This document shows, one piece after another, positions 1 through 5,469 of a stretch of 5,469 bases of DNA (position 1 is its first letter; every line of letters starts with the position of its first letter). The notes beneath the pieces are model-generated. The model made no database searches. It had not been told where the DNA came from and was given only the letters and a program-made list of their open reading frames with translations. Location: positions 1-5,469 of the forward strand of contig JALHTD010000472.1 in NCBI GenBank assembly GCA_022865555.1, in the 5' to 3' direction. This stretch comes from Thermoanaerobaculaceae bacterium (GTDB lineage Bacteria > Acidobacteriota > Thermoanaerobaculia > Thermoanaerobaculales > Thermoanaerobaculaceae). The position numbers were made by a program, and so were the translations under genes.

Positions 1-129
1 GCGCACCACCTCGTCGATGGTGGTGAGCCCCTCGCGGATCTTCTGCAGCCCCGACTGCCGCAGGCTGACCATCCCCTCCTCGATCGCCTTGCGCCGCAGC
101 TCCATCGCCGTCGCGCCGGACAGGACGAG
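1..129 (-). pseudogene. pilB: C-terminal remnant of pilB beyond the premature stop (runs off the window)
   Basis: Reading the minus strand in the pilB frame past the TAG gives 43 further sense codons with no stop. They begin LVLSGATAMELRRKAIEEGM and end near EGLTTIDEVVR at the window edge. This matches the usual PilB/GspE tail, with its LRxSGLxKIxxGxTTxxEV-type helix, and brings the total to about 567 codons, close to the usual PilB length. No frameshift is needed: replacing the TAG with a sense codon (GAG, Glu, is the natural guess from the family's MREL/LREM context) restores one continuous gene. This segment has no start signal of its own and is not an independent gene. The true end lies left of the window. 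Confidence 0.88.
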
Positions 130-1701
130 CTACCGCATGTCGTCGCTCATGTCCATGACCTCGAACAGCCCGACGCGGCCCTTGTACCCGGTGTTGGCGC
201 ACTTCTCGCACCCCCGGCCCTTGACCAGCTTGAGGCTGTGCGCCTCGCTCTCCGCGAAGCCGATCGAGAGCAACGCCTGGATCGGGGTCTCGACCTCCTC
301 CTTGCAGTTCTGGCACACCCTCCGCACCAGCCGCTGCGCCGCGATGACGTTGACCGAGGTCGCGACCAGGAACGGCTCGATCCCCATGTTCATCAAGCGG
401 GAGATCGTGGACGGGGCGTCGTTGGTGTGCAGGGTGGAGAGGACGAGATGGCCGGTGAGGGCGGCCTTGATCGCGATCTCCGCAGTCTCGAAGTCGCGGA
501 TCTCGCCGACCAGGATGATGTTGGGGTCCTGGCGCAGGAACGAGCGCAGGGCGGCCGCGAAGTTGAGCCCGATGGCGTCCTTCATCTGCACCTGATTGAC
601 GCCGGCCATCTGGAACTCCACCGGGTCCTCGGCGGTGATGATGTTGGTCTCCGGCACGTTGACCCGCTGCAGGGCGGAGTACAGCGTGTTGGTCTTGCCC
701 GAGCCCGTCGGGCCGGTGACCAGCACCATGCCGTAGGGCTTGAGGATGTTGTCCTCGAACTTCTTCAGGGAGGACTTCTCGAACCCCAGCTTGGTCATGT
801 CGAGCCGCAGCTGCTCCTTGTCGAGGAGGCGCAGCACGACTTTCTCGCCGTGCATCGTGGGCAGGACCGAGACGCGGAAGTCGAGCTCGCGCATGCGCCC
901 CTCGATCCGGGCCTTCAGCCTGATGCGGCCGTCCTGGGGCAGCCGCTTCTCCGCGATGTCCAGCTTGGCCAGCACCTTGATTCGCGAGATGATCGCGTCC
1001 TTCAGGCGCTGCGGCGGGTTCATCACCTCGCGCAGCAGCCCGTCGATCCGGTAGCGCACGCGGAAGCTCTTCTCGTACGGCTCGACGTGGATGTCGGAGG
1101 CCCCGCGCTTGATCGCGTCGGTGAGCATGATGTTCACCAGGCGGACGACCGGCGCCTCCTGCGACTCCTCGGCGAGCTTCCCGACGTCGACCTCCTCGTC
1201 CTCGTCCATCAGCTCGAGGGCGGCCTCGTCGACGGTGGTCAGGTCCTCCATCACCTTCTTGAGCTCCAGCTCGCGCGAGGAGCCGAAGTTGCGGTCGATC
1301 CGCTCGCGGATCGCCTCCTCCGACGCGACCACCGGCTCGACGCGGTAGCCGGTCATGAAGGTGATCTCATCCATCGCGAAGATGTTGGTGGGGTCGGTCA
1401 TCGCCAGCGTAAGGGTAGCGCCGGTCTTGTTAACCGGGATCACGTTGTACTTGCGGGCCAGGTCCACCGGGATGATCTTCGCCACGTTGGGGTCGATCTC
1501 GAAGTGGCGCAGGTTGATCGAGGGAACGCCGAACTGGTGCGACAGGCACTCGATGATGTCGTCTTCCGTGACGAACCCGAGACGCTGGAGGATCTCCCCC
1601 AGCTTTCCGCCCGAGTTCTTCTGCTCGTCGAGCGCCTTCGTCAGCTGCTGCTGGATGATGAGCTGTGCCTTCAGAAGCAGTTCACCGAGCTTAAGGGCCA
1701 T
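130..1701 (-). CDS. pilB: Type IV pilus assembly ATPase PilB, cut short by an in-frame amber stop
   Basis: This is the cytoplasmic motor ATPase that drives type IV pilus extension (GspE/PilB secretion ATPase family). The visible product has 523 residues. Residues 4-27 and 33-56 are two 24-residue motifs starting KLG and ending Q, separated by five residues, the layout of the MshEN cyclic-di-GMP domain. The ATPase core follows: Walker A GPTGSGKT (330-337), Asp box TAEDPVE (356-362), Walker B with DPNIILVGEIRD (392-403) and His box STLHTND (422-428). A zinc tetracysteine is formed by C463, C466, C498 and C501. The ATG at 1699-1701 follows AAGGGAG (1706-1712) at four bases. The frame ends at TAG (130-132) right after MSDDMR, where family members continue for about 45-50 residues; that continuation lies in the same frame to the left. 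The family assignment is very secure. Whether the truncated protein works is unknown, because the lost part belongs to the C-terminal ATPase region. Confidence 0.95.
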   Translation of the reverse strand: MALKLGELLLKAQLIIQQQLTKALDEQKNSGGKLGEILQRLGFVTEDDIIECLSHQFGVPSINLRHFEIDPNVAKIIPVDLARKYNVIPVNKTGATLTLAMTDPTNIFAMDEITFMTGYRVEPVVASEEAIRERIDRNFGSSRELELKKVMEDLTTVDEAALELMDEDEEVDVGKLAEESQEAPVVRLVNIMLTDAIKRGASDIHVEPYEKSFRVRYRIDGLLREVMNPPQRLKDAIISRIKVLAKLDIAEKRLPQDGRIRLKARIEGRMRELDFRVSVLPTMHGEKVVLRLLDKEQLRLDMTKLGFEKSSLKKFEDNILKPYGMVLVTGPTGSGKTNTLYSALQRVNVPETNIITAEDPVEFQMAGVNQVQMKDAIGLNFAAALRSFLRQDPNIILVGEIRDFETAEIAIKAALTGHLVLSTLHTNDAPSTISRLMNMGIEPFLVATSVNVIAAQRLVRRVCQNCKEEVETPIQALLSIGFAESEAHSLKLVKGRGCEKCANTGYKGRVGLFEVMDMSDDMR

Positions 1702-1737
1702 GCGACTCCCTTCCCTGAACCATCGATCCGCTCGATA

Positions 1738-1760
1738 ATTTTACCACCCTTGAGTTTGTC
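1738..1760 (-). promoter_or_regulatory. AT-rich patch upstream of pilB, possible promoter
   Basis: The 165-base gap between the glycosyltransferase gene and pilB (1702-1866) is GC-rich except for a short AT-rich stretch about 35-60 bases before the pilB start. On the minus strand it contains TAAAAT (plus 1738-1743), a five-of-six match to a -10 box. No convincing -35 box lies 16-18 bases upstream, so this is only a weak candidate. No clear intrinsic terminator was seen in the gap, so pilB may also be read through from the upstream gene. Confidence 0.22.
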
Positions 1761-1866
1761 CGCACAGGTGACCGGGCGCTCCGAGGCCGGCTCCGGCGTG
1801 TCCGGAACAGGGCGCGCGAGCAACCGCACGGCGCGTGCCGAGCGACGAGGCCCGCACGGCAGGGCG

Positions 1867-2880
1867 CTAGTGGGCGACGTGGCCCGCTTCCCTGAGCGCG
1901 CCCATCAGGGCGTCGAGGACCTCGGCGACCGATGCTTCACCCGCCGCGCCGCTGCGCGCACGTCCGCCCGTGGCACCGGTGCGGGCCGCCGTCACCACAC
2001 GCACGCGCGGGCCGCGAGGCCCGTTGCGCTCCGGGTCCGTGGCCACGAAGACCGCCACCGTCGGCACGCCCAGCGATGCCGCGAGGTGCACCGGACCGGT
2101 GTCGCCCCCCACCACCACGGCGCAGCGCGCCAGCAGCGCGGCCAACTCGAGCAGCGAGGTGGGCGGTGCGAGCGCGACCCCGGAGCCGGCTCTGCCAACG
2201 ATCGACTCGGCGAGCGCTCGCTGCCCGGGTCCCCAGACCACCGTCACCGGGAGGCCTCGGTCGGCGGTCTGCCGGGCGAGGGCGGTGAAGCTCTCCGCGG
2301 GCCAGGCCTTGCCCTTGCCGCCCGTACCCGGGAGGAGGGCCACCGCAGCGCGCCCCTCCCACGGGCTCGACCCGCGCAGCAAGAACGTCCCGTCGGGGCT
2401 CGCACCGTACGGCGCCGCGCGGCCGAGCGACTCCGCCAGGGAGAAGTTGAGGTCGATGACGTGCCGGAGACCCGGAGGCGGCGCCACCGTGCGCGTGTAG
2501 CAGAGCCCGGAGAGCGCCTCGCGGCGCAGCTCACGCGCCAGGCCCACCCGCTCCGGGGCGCCGGACAGCCATCCCCATACCGCCGACTTGTACAGCCCCT
2601 GGGGGTCGAGCGCCACCTCCGGCGCAAACTCGCGCAGGAGCCTCCGCGCCTCCGAGATCTCCCTGCGCGTGGACGCCGCGAACGGCGCGCGGCGCCAGCG
2701 CCGGGTCGCCACCGGTATCGCTCGCGTCACGCCGGGGTGGGCGCTGACCAGGGGAAGAAACGGCTCCTCGACCACCCAGGCGAGCTCGACCGGGCTTTCG
2801 CTGCGCGTCAGCGCGTCGGCGAGGGGCCAGGTGTGGACGATGTCGCCGAGCGCCGACAGCCGGGTGAGCAGGACGCGCAC
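1867..2880 (-). CDS. Glycosyltransferase family 9 protein (lipopolysaccharide heptosyltransferase-like)
   Basis: This 337-residue protein belongs to the GT-9 family, whose best-known members WaaC and WaaF transfer heptose from ADP-heptose onto the LPS inner core at the cytoplasmic face of the inner membrane. The N-terminus MRVLLTRLSALGDIVHTWPL matches the family's opening strand and glycine loop, with D13 at the catalytic-base position of WaaC. The C-terminal nucleotide-sugar half has LLPGTGGKGKAWP (182-194, K191 in the phosphate-binding position) and GGDTGPVHLAASLGVPTVAV (258-277), the hallmark DTG-x-x-HLAA motif. Length is normal. The start is GTG at 2878-2880: an in-frame TAG lies three codons upstream (2890-2892) and the conserved N-terminus begins exactly there, but no good Shine-Dalgarno is visible. 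It closes with TAG, 165 bases before pilB. It is most like WaaC, but the acceptor sugar cannot be told from sequence. Confidence 0.88.
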   Translation of the reverse strand: MRVLLTRLSALGDIVHTWPLADALTRSESPVELAWVVEEPFLPLVSAHPGVTRAIPVATRRWRRAPFAASTRREISEARRLLREFAPEVALDPQGLYKSAVWGWLSGAPERVGLARELRREALSGLCYTRTVAPPPGLRHVIDLNFSLAESLGRAAPYGASPDGTFLLRGSSPWEGRAAVALLPGTGGKGKAWPAESFTALARQTADRGLPVTVVWGPGQRALAESIVGRAGSGVALAPPTSLLELAALLARCAVVVGGDTGPVHLAASLGVPTVAVFVATDPERNGPRGPRVRVVTAARTGATGGRARSGAAGEASVAEVLDALMGALREAGHVAH

Positions 2881-3076
2881 CCCGGGATTCTAGTTGGTCG
2901 CGACCGCGTCCACCCGGCGAACCGCGCGGCGCACCTGCCCGAACCGCGCGCAATCCACCGCGGCTCAGGGGGATAGCCCTACCCGTTGACTTTTTCATCA
3001 TCGCCGCAAAGAGCAGGAAACACCGTGCCCAGGCGGCTTTGCGAGGTTTTGTGAATGTAGGTACAAGCGCGACCGG

Positions 3077-3092
3077 TCAGCTCTCCCGCTGA
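3077..3092. promoter_or_regulatory. Dyad TCAGC-N6-GCTGA, candidate activator site
   Basis: Perfect five-base arms are separated by six bases. The centre lies about 120 bases upstream of the transcription start predicted from the -24/-12 element, which is where enhancer-binding activators of sigma-54 promoters usually bind. It abuts the 8-base palindrome GACCGGTC (3071-3078). The symmetry is seen in the sequence; the binding role is inference, and short dyads of this kind can occur by chance. Confidence 0.28.
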
Positions 3093-3139
3093 GAAACTCA
3101 ACAGTCCTGTCACGCCCCGTTTCGGCCTCTCCATCGTAA

Positions 3140-3158
3140 GTTGTTTATTCTTAACAAC
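3140..3158. repeat. AT-rich inverted repeat GTTGTT-N7-AACAAC
   Basis: Six-base perfect arms (3140-3145 and 3153-3158) flank TATTCTT, within the most AT-rich stretch of the intergenic region. The centre lies about 30 bases upstream of the -24 element, a position where an architectural protein or second regulator could act. No match to the IHF consensus was found. A functional role is unproven. Confidence 0.25.
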
Positions 3159-3178
3159 AAACCCGCAATCCAGAAAGC

Positions 3179-3194
3179 TGGCAAGGACCTTGCT
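3179..3194 (+). promoter_or_regulatory. Sigma-54 (RpoN) -24/-12 promoter
   Basis: The sequence TGGCAAGGACCTTGCT matches the consensus TGGCACG-N4-TTGCW with one mismatch (A for C at 3184). The invariant GG (3180-3181) and GC (3192-3193) are exactly ten bases apart, and the base before it (C, 3178) and the purine at 3186 also agree. Transcription should start near 3205, giving a leader of about 38 bases with the GGGAGG ribosome site before the ATG at 3243. It would drive the three-gene operon and make it dependent on RpoN and an ATP-using activator. The core also reads as a 13-base palindrome, GCAAGG-A-CCTTGC (3181-3193), so an operator role is an alternative. Confidence 0.72.
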
Positions 3195-3231
3195 CAAGCA
3201 GAGGGCGAGCGGAAGCACCGAACTTTCCGCC

Positions 3232-3237
3232 GGGAGG
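3232..3237 (+). promoter_or_regulatory. Ribosome binding site GGGAGG that fixes the operon's first start
   Basis: GGGAGG lies five bases before the ATG at 3243. The same frame is open back to a TTG at 3141, but that codon has no Shine-Dalgarno and lies upstream of the predicted promoter, so it would not be on the transcript. Starting at 3243 also places a hydrophobic anchor directly at the N-terminus. Confidence 0.8.
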
Positions 3238-3242
3238 CAAAA

Positions 3243-3917
3243 ATGACCGCGATTCTGGTGATCCTGACAATCCTGGTCTTCATCGGTGTGGACGCCGTGG
3301 TGATGGCGGTCCGGCGTCGTCACGCTCCGGCGCCCGCGATGGTGCCGATCACCCCGATGCTCGAGCCGCGCCCGCCGCAGGGGATTTTCCTCGACCCCCA
3401 CCACAGCTGGGTCCGCATCACAGGCGACGGCACGCTCCGCGTCGGCATTGACGATTTCCTCGCCGAAGCGCTTGGCGATGTCGACGCTGTCGAGGCGCCG
3501 CCGCGGGGCGCACAGATCAAGCGTGGCGAGCCGCTGCTCAAGCTGCGGGTCAAGGGCAAGACGCTGGTGGTCCCGGCCCCCGCCTCGGGCGAGGTCGTGG
3601 CGGTGAACGACCACGTGGCCGCGCAGCCGTGGACGGTAAGCCGTGACCCCTACGGCGTGGGCTGGGTGGTGGCGTTGTGGTCCCGCGACCAGCACGAGGC
3701 GATCAAGCCGTTGCGCATCGGCAGCGCCGCCTCCGCGTTCCTGCGCCAGGAGTTGCAGCGCCTGGCCGACTTCCTCACCCCCGCCGGAACGCTGGCGACG
3801 GTGCCGCTGCTGGCGGACGGTGGGATCCCTCGCAAGGGTGCGGTGTCCGCCCTCGACGAGGAGCGCTGGGATGCCTTCCAGCGCGAGTTCTTGAGCCCCT
3901 CCCACGAGGAGGCGTAG
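3243..3917 (+). CDS. Membrane-anchored GcvH-like protein lacking the lipoyl lysine
   Basis: This 224-residue protein has one N-terminal membrane helix (about residues 3-22) followed by RRRH, which predicts a cytoplasmic C-terminal domain. Residues 50-147 resemble glycine cleavage H protein: WVRITGDGTLRVGIDDF, then ALGDVDAVEAPPRGAQIKRGEP, PASGEVVAVND and DPYGVGWVV. A gapless comparison with remembered E. coli GcvH puts G105 (in RVKGKT) where the lipoylated lysine of ESVKA should be; lysines 104 and 106 flank it, and the preceding ES is RV. Lipoylation is therefore doubtful. A further 70 or so residues (150-224) are not part of H protein and were not recognised. No other glycine cleavage gene is nearby, and the next gene starts four bases after the end of this one. 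A role in glycine cleavage is unlikely; a scaffold, regulatory or assembly role in the electron-transfer complex is inference. The stop is TAG (3915-3917). Confidence 0.85.
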   Translation: MTAILVILTILVFIGVDAVVMAVRRRHAPAPAMVPITPMLEPRPPQGIFLDPHHSWVRITGDGTLRVGIDDFLAEALGDVDAVEAPPRGAQIKRGEPLLKLRVKGKTLVVPAPASGEVVAVNDHVAAQPWTVSRDPYGVGWVVALWSRDQHEAIKPLRIGSAASAFLRQELQRLADFLTPAGTLATVPLLADGGIPRKGAVSALDEERWDAFQREFLSPSHEEA

Positions 3918-3920
3918 GCC

Positions 3921-4670
3921 ATGGCACACCGAGCGATCCTCGTCGACGTGACCAAGTGCATCGGCTGCGGCGCCTGCGTCGAGGGCTGCCAGAAGTCGAA
4001 CGAGCAGCCCCCACACGAGGCCCGCGGCTTCGATGACCAGACGTTCACGTTCCTGATGGACCGCGGCAACGACACCTACGTCAGGCGGCTCTGCATGCAC
4101 TGCGAGCAGCCGAGCTGTGCGTCGGCGTGTCCGGTCTCGGCGCTGCGCAAGACCCCCGAGGGCCCGGTCGTCTACGAGGCCAGCAAGTGCCTCGGGTGCC
4201 GTTACTGCATGCTGGCCTGCCCGTTCGGCGTCCCCACCTACGAGTGGCACTCGGCGATGCCGCGGGTGCGCAAGTGCCAGATGTGCTCCCACCGGGGCGA
4301 GGCGGGCCCCGCCTGCGCCGAGGCCTGCCCCACCGGGGCCACCATCACCGGCGAGCGCGAGGCGCTGCTCGCCGAGGCGCGCTCCCGCGTGGCCAACGAC
4401 CCCAAGACCTACTTCCAGCGGGTGTACGGGGTCACCGAGGCCGGCGGCACGGACGTCTTCTTCATCGGCCCCAAGGACTCCGACGCGCTCGGGCTGCCGA
4501 AGGTGAAGAGCGACGCGCCGCTGCCGGATCTCACCTGGCAGGCCCTCAAGCACGTGCCTGACGTCGTCTTGTACGGAGGGGTCTTCCTCGGTGGGATGTT
4601 CTGGCTCACCAAGCGGAAGGAAGACGTGGCCCGCGCCGAGCATGCTGAAAAGGGAGAGCACCATGGTTAG
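3921..4670 (+). CDS. HybA-like four-cluster ferredoxin subunit of a membrane oxidoreductase
   Basis: This 249-residue iron-sulfur protein belongs to the HybA/NrfC/DmsB/FdnH family, which carries electrons between a catalytic subunit and an NrfD-type quinone subunit. Sixteen cysteines form four [4Fe-4S] sets: C13/16/19/23, C58/61/66/70, C90/93/96/100 and C119/122/132/136. The region after the clusters (FQRVYGVTEAGGTDVFFIG, 165-183) and a short hydrophobic C-terminal segment (about 214-229, then KRK) resemble HybA most closely. E. coli HybA is longer and is exported with a Tat signal; this protein starts MAHRAILVDVTKC with no signal at all. The start is supported by GAGGAGG (3906-3912), eight bases before the ATG. 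It begins just after the GcvH-like gene and its TAG overlaps the next gene by eight bases, so the three are surely co-transcribed. The electron donor or acceptor is unknown. Confidence 0.9.
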   Translation: MAHRAILVDVTKCIGCGACVEGCQKSNEQPPHEARGFDDQTFTFLMDRGNDTYVRRLCMHCEQPSCASACPVSALRKTPEGPVVYEASKCLGCRYCMLACPFGVPTYEWHSAMPRVRKCQMCSHRGEAGPACAEACPTGATITGEREALLAEARSRVANDPKTYFQRVYGVTEAGGTDVFFIGPKDSDALGLPKVKSDAPLPDLTWQALKHVPDVVLYGGVFLGGMFWLTKRKEDVARAEHAEKGEHHG

Positions 4671-5469
4671 AGAGCGCCTGTCCTCGCTGCGCCTGGGCTT
4701 CTGGTCCGCGTTCTCCGGGGTCCTGATCGTCATTCTCGCCGGCATCGCGTACATCCGCTACACGCAGGGCCTGGGCGCCGTGACCCACCTGTCCGACACG
4801 TTCCCATGGGGGCTGTGGATCGGCTTCGACCTGCTGTGCGGGGTAGGTCTGGCGGCCGGCGGGTTCGCGGTCACCGCCACCGTCCACATCCTGCACCTCA
4901 AGGACTTCAAGCCGATCGTGCGCCCCACCGTGCTCACCGCGTTCCTGGGCTACCTGCTGGTGATCACGGCGTTGCTCCTCGACCTCGGAAGGCCGTGGAA
5001 CATCTGGCACCCGATCATCATGTGGAACCCCCACTCGGTGATGTTCGAGGTCGGCTGGTGCGTGATGCTCTACACGACCGTGCTGTCCCTCGAGTTCGCA
5101 CCGATCGTGATCGAGCCCTTCAGGGAGCGCTTCAAGCTCGGCTGGATGCTCAAGGTCCTGAAGACCGTCACTCCGGTCCTGGTGATCCTGGGCGTCATTC
5201 TCTCCACCCTGCACCAGTCCTCCCTGGGCAGTCTTTTCCTGATCCTCCCCGAGAAGATGCACCCGTTGTGGTACACGCCGATGCTGCCGGTGTTGTTCTT
5301 CGTGTCGGCCCTCGCGGCCGGGATCGCGATGATGGTCGTCGAATCCTGGTTCTCCAAGCGGGCCTTCGGCAAGCCGATCGAGACGCACCTGCTGTCCCGC
5401 CTGTCGCGCGTCTCGGTCGTGGTGCTCGCGATCTACTTCGTCCTGCGGCTGCGCGACCTTGCGAGCCGC
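4663..5469 (+). CDS. HybB-like NrfD-family quinone-interacting membrane subunit (3' end outside the window)
   Basis: This frame is open to the window edge, giving 269 residues of a protein that in HybB is about 390 long. HybB-type subunits are multi-helix inner-membrane proteins of the NrfD/PsrC family that exchange electrons with menaquinone or ubiquinone through a partner ferredoxin subunit. Hydrophobic segments lie near residues 14-33, 50-72, 88-107, 124-145, 168-187, 207-227 and from 248. HybB-like stretches include FPWGLWIGFDLLCGVGLAAG (47-66), LLLDLGRPWNIWHPIIMWNP (104-123) and HQSSLGSLFLILPEKMHPLW (184-203). The ATG at 4663 follows AGGGAG (4651-4656) at six bases and overlaps the HybA-like stop as ATGGTTAG, indicating translational coupling. 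No hydrogenase gene is seen upstream, so the name reflects family similarity, not a proven hydrogenase role. Confidence 0.92.
   Translation, partial: MVRERLSSLRLGFWSAFSGVLIVILAGIAYIRYTQGLGAVTHLSDTFPWGLWIGFDLLCGVGLAAGGFAVTATVHILHLKDFKPIVRPTVLTAFLGYLLVITALLLDLGRPWNIWHPIIMWNPHSVMFEVGWCVMLYTTVLSLEFAPIVIEPFRERFKLGWMLKVLKTVTPVLVILGVILSTLHQSSLGSLFLILPEKMHPLWYTPMLPVLFFVSALAAGIAMMVVESWFSKRAFGKPIETHLLSRLSRVSVVVLAIYFVLRLRDLASR

Larger units (their letters stand above)
2881..3242. other. Divergent intergenic region with regulatory structure
   Basis: No convincing gene lies in these 362 bases between the leftward glycosyltransferase gene and the rightward operon. From about 2985 the DNA is clearly richer in A and T than the flanking coding DNA, as expected of a control region. 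It holds a sigma-54-type element near its right end and several short inverted repeats: CGCAAAG at 3005-3011 with CTTTGCG at 3037-3043, TGTAGGTACA at 3056-3065, GACCGGTC at 3071-3078, TCAGC-N6-GCTGA at 3077-3092, ACAGTCCTGT at 3101-3110 and GTTGTT-N7-AACAAC at 3140-3158. No clear promoter for the glycosyltransferase gene was found on the minus strand. Confidence 0.7.

Noticed and set aside
1824..1840. Sigma-54-like GGCACG...TGC on the minus strand upstream of pilB
   Set aside because: The spacing fits, but the -12 half is poor (GTGCG instead of TTGCW), the match is part of a GC palindrome, and such hits are expected by chance in this composition.
238..2976. Very long plus-strand open frame (912 codons) opposite pilB and the glycosyltransferase gene
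   Set aside because: It is rich in Arg, Asp, His, Leu and Gly, shows no domain, and runs across two recognisable genes and their spacer. It is the antisense shadow of biased codon use in high-GC genes.
2986..2991. TTGACT as a sigma-70 -35 box
   Set aside because: No acceptable -10 box lies 16-18 bases downstream on the plus strand.
3032..3043. CGCAAAGCC on the minus strand, reminiscent of a cyclic-di-GMP-I riboswitch core
   Set aside because: The flanking stem-loop and the downstream GGTAG/TTACC receptor helix are not in the right places, so only the short string matches.
3141..3242. Upstream TTG start adding 34 residues to the GcvH-like protein
   Set aside because: It has no ribosome binding site, lies upstream of the sigma-54 element, and would bury the membrane anchor behind a polar extension; ATG at 3243 has GGGAGG at five bases.
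2979..4754. 591-codon minus-strand open frame opposite the rightward operon
   Set aside because: It overlaps three well-supported plus-strand genes and their promoter region, has low-complexity composition and matches no family.
4606..5388. 260-codon minus-strand open frame opposite the HybB-like gene
   Set aside because: The product is a charged, Gln/His/Arg-rich shadow; the plus strand encodes a clear multi-helix HybB-like protein.

Overview
This is high-GC bacterial chromosomal DNA holding two divergent gene groups. The gene content is an MshEN-type PilB, a WaaC-like family 9 glycosyltransferase and a HybA/HybB-type electron-transfer module behind an apparent sigma-54 promoter. It suggests a Gram-negative, LPS-bearing, piliated, respiratory bacterium, most like the deltaproteobacterial lineages (Desulfobacterota or Myxococcota). 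That placement is inference from gene content only. No RNA genes, CRISPR arrays or insertion sequences are seen.

Left half, minus strand (1-2880). A GT-9 heptosyltransferase-like gene (1867-2880, GTG start) lies upstream of pilB (start at 1701). The pilB frame is interrupted by one TAG codon at 130-132. Beyond the stop, the same frame continues to the window edge and encodes a typical PilB C-terminus. This is a single-base lesion (real or a sequencing error), not a natural end. The first 523 residues keep every ATPase motif and a complete two-motif MshEN cyclic-di-GMP domain.

Middle (2881-3242). A 362-base divergent intergenic region is more AT-rich than its flanks. It carries a near-consensus -24/-12 (sigma-54) element at 3179-3194 facing right, with several short dyads 50-150 bases upstream that could hold an activator.

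Right half, plus strand (3243-5469). Three tightly packed genes form an operon. The first encodes a membrane-anchored GcvH-like protein in which glycine replaces the lipoyl lysine. The second encodes a HybA-like protein with sixteen cysteines (four [4Fe-4S] clusters) and no Tat signal. The third encodes a HybB/NrfD-family quinone-interacting membrane subunit, cut by the window edge. HybA and HybB normally link a hydrogenase to the quinone pool, but no hydrogenase subunit is visible here. The set looks like an electron-transfer module pairing a degenerate H-protein with a ferredoxin/quinone unit, and its catalytic or cytochrome partner may lie past the right edge.
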